Part shown: positions 1-5,343 of the stretch, in pieces | How positions within the stretch are numbered: position 1 is the stretch's first letter | How the letters are laid out: each line of letters opens with the position of its first letter | Assembly: GCA_014378085.1 (NCBI GenBank) | Contig: JACMOJ010000375.1 | Coordinates: 1 to 7,586 of the forward strand | DNA: 7,586 nt | From: Burkholderiales bacterium | Lineage (GTDB): Bacteria; Pseudomonadota; Gammaproteobacteria; Burkholderiales; Usitatibacteraceae | Direction: 5' to 3' | The notes under the pieces: generated by a model | The model's database searches: none | Told to the model about the DNA's origin: nothing | What the model saw: the letters and a program-made list of their open reading frames with translations, nothing else | Program-made: the position numbers and the translations under genes

Positions 1-683
1 AAAAATATGGCGACGAGGTGCGGGTGCTGGAGATCGGTTCGTCGAAAGAACTCTGCGGCGGGACGCACGTGGCGCGCACCGGCGACATCGGCCTTTTCAA
101 GATTGTGTCGGAAGGCGGCGTCGCGGCTGGCGTGCGGCGTGTTGAAGCGGTGGCTGGGCTGGTTGCCTTCGATTACGTTCAGCGCATGAATCGTGCGATG
201 GAATCGGCTGCGGCGATGTTAAAAGCGCAGCCGAGCGAGCTTGGTGCCAAGATTGGACAAACGCTCGAATACGTCAAGGCGCTAGAAAAGCAACTCGCAC
301 AGTTTAAGTCAAAGCTCGCCGCATCGGCGGGGGACGAATTGCTTGGACAGGCCAAAGATGTCAATGGCATCAAGGTGCTCGCCGCGAAACTTGACGGCGT
401 GGATGCGAAGGGTTTACGCGAGACGATGGATCAGCTGAAATCAAAATTGAAGTCGGGCGTAATTGTTCTTGCGGTTGTTGAAGGCGACAAAGTGCAAATC
501 GCTGCAGGCGTGACGCCCGACCTCATCGGTCGCTTCAAGGCGGGTGAACTGGTGAATCACGTCGCGCAACAGGTGGGCGGCAAAGGTGGCGGCCGACCAG
601 ACTTTGCTATGGCTGGAGGAAATGACGCTTCGAACTTGATGATCGCGCTGGCGTCAGTTTACGACTTGGTGACTGCAAAATGA
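1..683 (+). CDS. alaS: Alanyl-tRNA synthetase, C-terminal part (5' truncated by window edge)
   Basis: This is the end of the enzyme that charges tRNA-Ala in the cytoplasm and clears mischarged Ser/Gly-tRNA-Ala. The frame is open from base 3 to the TGA at 681-683, giving 226 residues. The full protein is usually about 870 residues, so the catalytic core lies off the left edge. Visible first is the end of the editing domain with the zinc-site motif [10 protein letters not shown]; Cys and His are residues 18 and 22 of the visible part. A charged, coiled-coil-like linker follows at about residues 80-105. The C-Ala domain comes last, with the glycine-rich GGKGGGRPD motif and the AMAGG end segment. 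The last 20 residues ([20 protein letters not shown]) depart from the common ending, which in E. coli reads roughly GGTDAAALPAALASV. A closer match to that ending lies just downstream, out of frame. The stop codon overlaps an ATG (ATGA at 680-683). Confidence 0.97.
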   Translation, partial: KYGDEVRVLEIGSSKELCGGTHVARTGDIGLFKIVSEGGVAAGVRRVEAVAGLVAFDYVQRMNRAMESAAAMLKAQPSELGAKIGQTLEYVKALEKQLAQFKSKLAASAGDELLGQAKDVNGIKVLAAKLDGVDAKGLRETMDQLKSKLKSGVIVLAVVEGDKVQIAAGVTPDLIGRFKAGELVNHVAQQVGGKGGGRPDFAMAGGNDASNLMIALASVYDLVTAK

Positions 684-853
684 TACTTCATCTTGTCTGG
701 TCGCGTTGCCCGAATCGGCTTGGCGCATCCCCACGCGGGCCCCTGCTTCCGGCCTCTCGTGCATACCCATCCATGGCTATGGCGGGTGGTACAAATCCAG
801 CAGGCATTGGTGCAGCGCTGGATTCAGTCGCCGCGTGGGTATCTTCAAAGTAA
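680..853 (+). pseudogene. Short ORF carrying a second copy of the AlaRS C-terminal tail
   Basis: A 57-codon frame starts at the ATG at 680, which overlaps the alaS stop as ATGA, and ends with the TAA at 851-853. Its last ~29 codons (about 764-853) read YPSMAMAGGTNP, then AGIGAALDSVAAWVSSK. This lines up without gaps against the end of the intact alaS frame ([12 protein letters not shown]...[12 protein letters not shown]), sharing P, AMAGG, AL, SV, V and the final K, with both stops at the same position. From memory it resembles the common AlaRS ending (AGGT..., AAL.SV, WVS.K) more closely than the current alaS end does. The first ~28 codons ([15 protein letters not shown]...) show no convincing match. 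It is most simply a remnant tail left after duplication or replacement of the alaS 3' end. A translated small protein coupled to alaS is possible but unproven. gmhA begins 13 nt after its stop. Confidence 0.6.
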
Positions 854-855
854 TC

Positions 856-860
856 AGGGA
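856..860 (+). promoter_or_regulatory. Ribosome binding site of gmhA
   Basis: AGGGA lies 6 nt before the ATG at 867. It decides the start: the same frame stays open back to a TTG at 693, but that extension has no binding site and no resemblance to GmhA. Confidence 0.75.
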
Positions 861-866
861 ATCAAC

Positions 867-1469
867 ATGTCCACCCCGCTCGACATCGTTCAAGGCAATT
901 TGAAACAATCCAAACAGGCGCTGGAGAACCTTCTGGATTCGCCCACCGCACTTGCCAACATCGTGGCGGCGGGCGAACTGATGGGGCAATCGTTCGACAA
1001 CGGCGGTCGGGTTTTTTCCTGCGGTAACGGCGGCAGTATGTGTGATGCGATGCATTTTGCGGAGGAGTTGTCGGGCCGCTACCGCGACAACCGCAAGGCC
1101 TTGCCAGCAGTTTCCATTAGCGACCCGTCGCATATCTCGTGCGTGGGCAATGACTATGGCTACGACTTTATTTTTTCGCGTTACCTGGAAGCGCATGCAA
1201 GAGCAGGTGACGTGTTGCTCGGCATCAGCACCAGCGGCAAGAGCGGGAATGTGATTAAGGCGGCTGAGTATGCAACCGCCAACGGTATTCATGTGGTGAC
1301 ACTAACCGGTAAGGCCGACAGCGCGCTTGGCAAACTCGCAACGGTAGATGTGGTGACACCGGGTACGAGTGGCTACGCCGACCGCGTCCAGGAATTACAC
1401 ATCAAGGTGATTCACATTTTGATTGAGCTGGTCGAGCGGCGTTTCTTCCCTGAGAACTACGGCAACTAG
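867..1469 (+). CDS. gmhA: Phosphoheptose isomerase (sedoheptulose-7-phosphate isomerase)
   Basis: A SIS-domain sugar-phosphate isomerase of 200 residues; E. coli GmhA has 192. It converts sedoheptulose 7-phosphate to glycero-manno-heptose 7-phosphate, the first step toward the ADP-heptose of the LPS inner core, in the cytoplasm as a tetramer. The phosphate loop SCGNGGSMCDAMHFAEEL lies at residues 51-68, SISDPSHISCVGNDYG at 83-98 and LGISTSGKSGNVIKAA at 118-133. The residues matching the metal/active-site set of characterised GmhA proteins are all present: His63, Glu67, Gln175 and His183 (the last two in ADRVQELHIKVIH). These separate it from the related replication factor DiaA, which lacks them. 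One small difference is Met58, where E. coli has His in NGGSHCDA. No other LPS gene is visible nearby. The gene follows the alaS tail remnant by 13 nt and may be read from an upstream promoter. Confidence 0.95.
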   Translation: MSTPLDIVQGNLKQSKQALENLLDSPTALANIVAAGELMGQSFDNGGRVFSCGNGGSMCDAMHFAEELSGRYRDNRKALPAVSISDPSHISCVGNDYGYDFIFSRYLEAHARAGDVLLGISTSGKSGNVIKAAEYATANGIHVVTLTGKADSALGKLATVDVVTPGTSGYADRVQELHIKVIHILIELVERRFFPENYGN

Positions 1470-1490
1470 CACAACGTGTCTTTGATTTGC

Positions 1491-1529
1491 GGGATGAGAT
1501 TCCTCACGGATAGCCGTTCGGAATGACAG
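1491..1529 (-). repeat. Interspersed repeat unit A (reverse orientation, degenerate)
   Basis: On the minus strand this unit begins GTCATTCCGAAC and ends GAATCTCATCCC, the same outer ends as the other units with a divergent middle. It starts 21 nt after the gmhA stop. Nothing else is recognisable between the gmhA stop and unit B. Confidence 0.65.
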
Positions 1530-1558
1530 TGATTGTTTAGGTTATCAGTTCAAAATTT

Positions 1559-1590
1559 GTCATCCGAGCGCAGCAGACGGATCTCATCTG
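1559..1590 (+). repeat. Interspersed repeat unit B (forward)
   Basis: Begins GTCATCCGAGCGCAGC and ends ATCTCATCTG. It is one base shorter in the CCC run than unit D and differs at a few middle positions. Confidence 0.75.
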
Positions 1591-1621
1591 GTGGCGTCAA
1601 GAATGAGTTTTTGTTGTTGCT

Positions 1622-1661
1622 GGATGAGATTCGTCGTCGCTCCGCTCGCTCGGAACGACAG
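1622..1661 (-). repeat. Interspersed repeat unit C (reverse, expanded middle)
   Basis: On the minus strand it begins GTCGTTCCGAGCGAGC and ends GAATCTCATCC. The middle holds extra GCGACGACG-like sequence, making it about 6 bp longer than unit D. It forms the inverted partner of unit B. Confidence 0.7.
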
Positions 1662-1692
1662 TATTTTGGGGAGGGCTGCAGCTTTAAATTGT

Positions 1693-1726
1693 GTCATCCC
1701 GAGCGCAGCCGAGGGATCTCATCCGG
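1693..1726 (+). repeat. Interspersed repeat unit D (forward, best-preserved copy)
   Basis: Begins GTCATCCCGAGCGCAGCC, continues GAGGG and ends ATCTCATCCGG. Conceptual translation gives the CHPERSRGISS-type peptide known as a spurious product of such repeats in many bacterial genomes. It forms the left boundary of the GIY-YIG segment. Confidence 0.85.
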
Positions 1727-1756
1727 TTGCACTGAGAACAAGACAGTGAATACGAT

Positions 1757-2018
1757 ATGTCGAGAAACTACTACGTGTATATCGTCGCGTCGATCAGTCG
1801 GGTGCTCTACATCGGTGCTACCCACGATCTGATCCGTCGAGTGCACGAACACAAGCAGGTTGCGGTTGCAGGTTTTTCCAAACGCTATTCAAGTTAAGCG
1901 GCTTGTCTATTTTGAGGAAACAACCGATGTGCTAGCCGCAATTGGACGGGAGAAGCAGTTGACGTCTTGGCGGCGTGAAAAGAAAGTGGCGCTGATTGAG
2001 GTCGCAAATCCGCAATGA
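1757..2018 (+). pseudogene. GIY-YIG nuclease-like gene (YhbQ/UPF0213-like), frameshifted
   Basis: From the ATG at 1757 the frame reads MSRNYYVYIVASISRVLYIG, followed by ATHDLIRRVHEHKQ, up to KRY, then hits TAA at 1895-1897. The rest of the domain continues one base out of frame from CAA at 1890: QVKRLVYFEETTDVLAAIGR, then EKQL, to the TGA at 2016-2018. Removing one T at 1888-1889 restores an 86-residue protein, close to the usual ~90 for single-domain members. The GIY-YIG signature appears as YVY...YIG (residues 6-8 and 18-20). The expected arginine (27/28, in LIRRVHEH) and glutamate (65, in GREKQL) are present, so the catalytic set was intact before the break. Members of this family are small DNA nucleases whose cellular role is mostly unclear. 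Only the single indel damages it, so the loss is recent, or it is a sequencing error. Confidence 0.85.
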
Positions 2019-2040
2019 AAAGACCTATACCTCAACTTCA

Positions 2041-2075
2041 CCGGATGAGACCCCTCGGCTGTGCTCGGGATGACA
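2041..2075 (-). repeat. Interspersed repeat unit E (reverse)
   Basis: The reverse complement matches unit D at 32 of 34 positions; it has CACAG where D has CGCAG and GGGGTC where D has GGGATC. It starts 22 nt after the GIY-YIG stop and forms the right boundary of that segment. Confidence 0.85.
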
Positions 2076-2142
2076 TGAAACAAATAGTTGTGGTTGTTGA
2101 CGCATGAGATCTCCAAAGAAAGCCGTTTTCTCCTCAATTCTT

Positions 2143-2174
2143 GTCATCCTGAGTGCAGCCGAGAGAACTCATCC
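2143..2174 (+). repeat. Interspersed repeat unit F (forward), just upstream of the Nudix gene
   Basis: Begins GTCATCCTGAGTGCAGCC and ends ACTCATCC, with four to five differences from unit D. It ends 25 nt before the Nudix start codon, so the operon's leader and possibly its promoter overlap the array. The 67 bp between units E and F hold only a partial fragment (CGCATGAGATCTCC at 2101) that may be a decayed unit. Confidence 0.75.
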
Positions 2175-2199
2175 CTACGTATGAAAGTAACTTGAATCA

Positions 2200-2745
2200 A
2201 TGTCATTCAGCTTCTGTCCGAAATGTGCAACACCGCTTGCCGAACGAACGTTTGAAGAAGACGGCGGTGCGACCACACGCAACGCCTGCCCCAACAACGC
2301 TTGCAGCTTCGTTCATTACGACAATCCAATTCCCGCCGTCGGGGTGTTGATTGAACACGAAGGCGCAATCTTGCTGGCGCGCGGTGCGGGTTGGCCAGAA
2401 GGATTTTTTGCGCTTGTCACGGGTTACCTTGAGAGAAACGAAGATCCGCTAAAAGGGGTGGCGCGGGAGGTGAAAGAAGAAACCAATCTCGACGTGATTA
2501 AGACTGAGATCATTGGCAACTATATTTTTGAACGCAAGAACGAAGTGATGTTGTGTTATTTCGCCAAGTGCACTGGCAAGATCAAATTGTCACCCGAACT
2601 CGCCGACGTTAAGCGTTATCAGCCTCACGAACTTCGTCCGTGGCCGCGTGCAACTGGCTTCGCGGTCGCGGACTGGATGCGCTCTCGAGGTCTCGAGGTA
2701 ACTTTTATCGAACGGCCTGCGATCAATGTTGAAAAGAAAAAATGA
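2200..2745 (+). CDS. Nudix hydrolase with N-terminal zinc ribbon
   Basis: A 181-residue protein expected to hydrolyse a nucleoside-diphosphate-linked substrate, with a metal ion, in the cytoplasm. A small zinc ribbon comes first, with Cys6/Cys9 (FCPKCATP) and Cys30/Cys35 (ACPNNACSF). The Nudix fold follows from about residue 44. Its box is at 75-97, GYLERNEDPLKGVAR then EVKEETNL. The catalytic REVKEE core is complete, but the usual glycine near the end of the box is Asn96. The ribbon-plus-Nudix plan recalls NudC (NADH/NAD-capped RNA hydrolase). However, the protein is shorter, and the SQPWPFPxS motif that NudC carries after its box is absent, so the substrate is not predictable. Only a weak purine run (GAAAG, 2183-2187) precedes the ATG. 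It is the first gene of a four-gene cluster, and its TGA overlaps the next start. Confidence 0.9.
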   Translation: MSFSFCPKCATPLAERTFEEDGGATTRNACPNNACSFVHYDNPIPAVGVLIEHEGAILLARGAGWPEGFFALVTGYLERNEDPLKGVAREVKEETNLDVIKTEIIGNYIFERKNEVMLCYFAKCTGKIKLSPELADVKRYQPHELRPWPRATGFAVADWMRSRGLEVTFIERPAINVEKKK

Positions 2746-3440
2746 TGAGTAGGACAAGTGCAGGATTGCTTTGTGCTGTCTGGTTCTGCATGTCGGCTAG
2801 CGCAGAGCAGCTCGTCAACACATCTACGAGTGGGGCACCTGCATCAATCCTTTTAGCGGAGCGAGCGTCGATCAAGGCCGATCTTTGGGCGATGCATGAA
2901 ACGGATCAAAGAAATCGTCTGCTTTTGAATAAGACCACTGATGAGGTCGAGCGTAAGAAGTTGTGGGATGTGCAAATCGCTATCGACAAGCTGAATCAAA
3001 CGCGACTGGAGGAGATCGTCAAGACCCATGGTTGGCCGGGCATTAAGGATTTCGGACAGAAGGCGGCGCAGGCGGCATTTTTGATTGTTCAGCATTCCAA
3101 TTCGAAGATGATGAAACAGTATTACCCCATGTTGCGGACTGCAATGGAGCTCGGGGACGCGGATAAAGCATCGTTCGCATTGCTGGACGATCGAATTCGC
3201 ATGAACGACGGAAAGCCGCAGTTGTATGGCTCGCAATTGCAGCGGGATGATAAAACAGGCAAGTTGGTTTACTGGATGATTGAAGATGAAGCCAACGTTG
3301 ACCAACGTCGAGCAGCGATGGGGTTGGGGACACTTGCCGAAAACGCAACGCGCTTCAAGAACGTGGAATACGTTCCATACTCGGAACGCATCGCTTGCGA
3401 ACAACTGCGCAAAGTTGAACAAATAGAAGAGAACAAATGA
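2742..3440 (+). CDS. Exported DUF6624-type protein of unknown function
   Basis: A 232-residue protein. The N-terminus (MMSRTSAGLLCAVWFCMSAS) is a plausible Sec signal peptide with cleavage after ASA at residue 21; neither cysteine sits in a proper lipobox. The mature part resembles the DUF6624 family, recognised here from memory: GWPG at 97-100, AAFLIVQHSN at 111-120, ALLDDRIR at 146-153, QLYGSQ at 160-165 and VDQRRAAMGL at 186-195. No enzymatic activity is established for this family, and none is claimed here. The conserved His118, Asp150, Arg151, Tyr162 and Gln165 are candidates for a functional site. Its start is either the ATG at 2742, which overlaps the Nudix stop, or the adjacent ATG at 2745; both imply translational coupling. 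Its own stop overlaps the next ATG. An exported protein between cytoplasmic enzymes is unusual. Confidence 0.8.
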   Translation: MMSRTSAGLLCAVWFCMSASAEQLVNTSTSGAPASILLAERASIKADLWAMHETDQRNRLLLNKTTDEVERKKLWDVQIAIDKLNQTRLEEIVKTHGWPGIKDFGQKAAQAAFLIVQHSNSKMMKQYYPMLRTAMELGDADKASFALLDDRIRMNDGKPQLYGSQLQRDDKTGKLVYWMIEDEANVDQRRAAMGLGTLAENATRFKNVEYVPYSERIACEQLRKVEQIEENK

Positions 3441-4618
3441 AAAATCAAAAACCCGAAAGCATCGCTGCACAAGCCCTTGGCTGGATAGACGACAAGACGA
3501 AAGAAATTGTCGGTCAGATTCACACCTCGACCACCTACATCCGCGACGCGGATAATCAATACCGCAACGGCCGCGTTTACGCGCGTGACCACAACCCAAC
3601 CTTCGAGCAGGCACAGGCGGTGCTGAACGCCTTGGAAGGCGGACACGAAACCCTGCTATTCGCGTCCGGCATGGCGGCTGCGACGGCGGTGTTTCAAGCA
3701 TTGAATCCGGGAGACCATGTTATTGCGCCGAAAGTGATGTACTGGTCGCTGCGCAATTGGCTGAAGACCTTCGCCACGCGCTGGGGATTGCAGATCGAGT
3801 TTGTCGACGCCACGAATCTGGATGCTGTTCGCGCCGCGATTCAACCGGGCAAAACGAAGCTGGTGTGGATTGAGACGCCGGCCAACCCGATGTGGAGCAT
3901 CACCGATATCGCTGCGACCTGCGAGATCGCCCATGCGGCTGGCGCATTGGTCGCGGTCGATTCGACGGTTGCTACACCCGTACTGACGCGTCCTATTGAG
4001 CACGGTGCCGATATCGTGATGCATGCCGCAACTAAATATCTGAACGGCCATTCAGACGTGGTGGCGGGCACACTCACCGTCGCCGGTGATTCTGAAACTT
4101 GGCAGCGCATTAAGAGCGTGCGCGCGCAAATTGGCGGAATTGCCGGTCCATTCGAAGCGTGGCTGTTGACGCGTGGCATGCGGACACTATTCCCGCGCGT
4201 GCGCACCGCCTGCGCAAGTGCGCAGAAGATTGCAGAACACTTTTCTCAACATCCGCTGGTGGCGGAAGTGTTATATCCCGGTTTGCCAAACTTTGTTGGT
4301 CACCAGATTGCGGCCAAGCAAATGCATGGCGGCTTCGGCGGAATGCTCTCCATACGGATCAAAGGCGGCGTGAAGCAAGGTGAGGCGGCATCGATTGCGG
4401 TCGCCGCCCATACGCAGCTGTGGAAGCGTGCGACCTCGCTCGGCGGGGTTGAAAGTCTCATCGAGCACCGCGCGAGTGTGGAAGGCGAGGGCACACCGGC
4501 GCCAAGGGATTTGCTGCGCATGTCGGTGGGAATTGAATCGACGCAGGATTTGATCGATGATTTTGAGCAAGCGTTATCGGCGGCGGCTGCGGCCGTCGAC
4601 GTAACAGAAAATAAATAA
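3437..4618 (+). CDS. Cystathionine gamma-synthase/lyase family PLP enzyme
   Basis: A 393-residue, full-length member of the Cys/Met-metabolism PLP family (fold type I, cytoplasmic, normally a tetramer). Family landmarks in order: YAR at 48-50, binding PLP phosphate of a neighbouring subunit; NPTFEQAQAVLNALEGG at 53-69; FASGMAAA at 75-82, phosphate loop; Tyr102, in the place of the tyrosine stacked on PLP; VAVDSTVATP at 172-181; the Schiff-base lysine Lys200 in HAATKYLNGHSD; SLGGVESL at 334-341; and the substrate-carboxylate arginine Arg361 in LLRMSVGIE. The Tyr102 region reads MYWSLRNW instead of the usual YGGT/YGCT, so the substrate pocket differs from that of classical synthase (MetB), beta-lyase (MetC) and methionine gamma-lyase. 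The reaction, replacement or elimination, cannot be chosen from sequence alone. The ATG overlaps the preceding stop (ATGA at 3437-3440). The GAF gene follows after 12 nt. Confidence 0.93.
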   Translation: MKNQKPESIAAQALGWIDDKTKEIVGQIHTSTTYIRDADNQYRNGRVYARDHNPTFEQAQAVLNALEGGHETLLFASGMAAATAVFQALNPGDHVIAPKVMYWSLRNWLKTFATRWGLQIEFVDATNLDAVRAAIQPGKTKLVWIETPANPMWSITDIAATCEIAHAAGALVAVDSTVATPVLTRPIEHGADIVMHAATKYLNGHSDVVAGTLTVAGDSETWQRIKSVRAQIGGIAGPFEAWLLTRGMRTLFPRVRTACASAQKIAEHFSQHPLVAEVLYPGLPNFVGHQIAAKQMHGGFGGMLSIRIKGGVKQGEAASIAVAAHTQLWKRATSLGGVESLIEHRASVEGEGTPAPRDLLRMSVGIESTQDLIDDFEQALSAAAAAVDVTENK

Positions 4619-4630
4619 ATTAAGTCCACC

Positions 4631-5341
4631 ATGCAAGACATTCACACCCGTATCCAAGCCTACCTCGTCCGTGCTGATCTTGATCGATATTTGGTCGAGA
4701 CCCCGGTGATTGCCAAGAACATTCGCGGCATCATGGATGTGATGGGCGAGCTGCCGCCAAATTTCAACCAAGACACGTTGTACCGCTATCCGGTGCCGAT
4801 GATGTCGGACGACGGCAGTTGTTCGTTGATCGAAGAGCTGGCGCCTGCACCGTACGACCTCTCCACTATTTTGGGCGGACGCAACGAAGTGACGACGCGA
4901 AAACTTTTGCTGCTTAATCAAGTGGTCGAACACGTCACACAAATGTGCGGGTCGGACTGGCTCGGCATTTATCAGGCGCGAAACACCGCATTGCAGCATC
5001 GCGTGCTGGTCAAGCTCGCGTATCGTGGCAGGCCCTCGCGCGCCGAGTTTCCGTTGACGGAAGCTTTCGCTTATCGTGAACCCGGCAGCACCAACAGCAC
5101 GGTGGGGTTAGAGGGATCGGCGCGAGTGATCGATGATGTTGCTGCCTATACCGCAGAGGGCAGCGGCTTTTATGTGTGCAACGACAAGGTGCAGTCGGAA
5201 GCGTGTCTGCCGATGTTCGACGAGGCCGGGGCAATTATTGGCATCATCGATGCCGAAGCCGAGCCTAAGCAGTTTTTTAAGCCGGACCGGATCGCGGCGA
5301 TTGTCGCGCTGGCGATGGTGGCGCCTGCGCTGCTACCGTAA
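4631..5341 (+). CDS. GAF-domain protein, distantly like free Met-(R)-sulfoxide reductase
   Basis: A 236-residue soluble protein. An N-terminal ~85-residue region (MQDIHTRIQAYLVRADLDRY; GELPPNFNQDTLYRYPVPM at 39-57) is not recognised. A GAF-like domain covers about residues 90-232. Its end, YVCNDKVQSEACLPMFDEAG at 181-200 followed by IIGIIDAEA, resembles the matching part of free methionine-(R)-sulfoxide reductase. In that alignment Cys183 falls at the catalytic cysteine. The other two family cysteines, expected in the loop around 140-165, are missing (only T, S, G, N and similar residues there). Either the chemistry differs or the domain is a ligand sensor. Cys192 is a further candidate. No strong ribosome binding site precedes the ATG, and the 12-nt gap to the PLP gene suggests co-translation. 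It is the last gene of the cluster; its TAA lies 2 nt from the stop of the convergent DUF1499 gene. Confidence 0.8.
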   Translation: MQDIHTRIQAYLVRADLDRYLVETPVIAKNIRGIMDVMGELPPNFNQDTLYRYPVPMMSDDGSCSLIEELAPAPYDLSTILGGRNEVTTRKLLLLNQVVEHVTQMCGSDWLGIYQARNTALQHRVLVKLAYRGRPSRAEFPLTEAFAYREPGSTNSTVGLEGSARVIDDVAAYTAEGSGFYVCNDKVQSEACLPMFDEAGAIIGIIDAEAEPKQFFKPDRIAAIVALAMVAPALLP

Positions 5342-5343
5342 GC

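Larger units (their letters stand above)
1559..1661. mobile_element. Small inverted-repeat element (units B and C), no gene inside
   Basis: Unit B (plus orientation) and unit C (minus orientation) face each other across about 31 bp of T-rich sequence. Together they make a ~103-bp structure able to fold as a long imperfect hairpin. The layout matches the larger D-E structure that holds the GIY-YIG gene, so this could be a gene-less, miniature derivative. That is inference: no target-site duplication is visible, and no second genomic copy can be checked here. Confidence 0.35.
1693..2075. mobile_element. GIY-YIG gene bounded by inverted repeats (units D and E)
   Basis: Units D and E are the closest pair in the array, matching at 32 of 34 positions in opposite orientation. 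Between them lies essentially only the GIY-YIG reading frame, with about 30 bp of lead-in and 22 bp of trail-out. A small gene closely boxed by inverted repeats has the plan of a simple mobile element or of a repeat family with its associated nuclease. Mobility is inferred: flanking direct duplications are not evident, and the outer flanks are further repeat units. Confidence 0.4.

Noticed and set aside
730..839. 9-bp inverted repeat CCCACGCGG / CCGCGTGGG in the alaS-gmhA spacer
   Set aside because: The arms are ~90 nt apart with no further pairing, so it is near chance level in GC-rich DNA and not a terminator or operator by itself.
693..866. N-terminal extension of gmhA from a TTG at 693
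   Set aside because: The extension has no GmhA homology and no binding site. The ATG at 867 has AGGGA at the right spacing and begins the family-like sequence.
777..1292. 171-codon minus-strand frame over gmhA
   Set aside because: Antisense to a clearly conserved gene, with no recognisable product.
1727..1756. TTGCAC, 18 bp, TACGAT promoter-like pair before the GIY-YIG ATG
   Set aside because: The -10-like box abuts the ATG, so transcription would start inside the coding frame. Probably chance.
1533..1832. 99-codon plus-strand frame across the repeat array
   Set aside because: Its translation is repeat-derived (HPERSRGISS-type peptides) and it overlaps the GIY-YIG gene in another frame.
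1907..2137. 76-codon minus-strand frame over the GIY-YIG tail and unit E
   Set aside because: It is the antisense shadow of the nuclease frame plus a translated repeat (HVIPSTAEGSHP).
1470..2199. CRISPR array
   Set aside because: The repeats alternate in orientation, vary in length and sequence, and have irregular spacing, unlike the direct identical repeats of CRISPR.
2853..3701. Long (282-codon) minus-strand open frame
   Set aside because: It lies wholly antisense to the DUF6624 and PLP genes, which have family-level support and operon overlaps. Its own product is Arg/Cys-rich with no recognisable domain.
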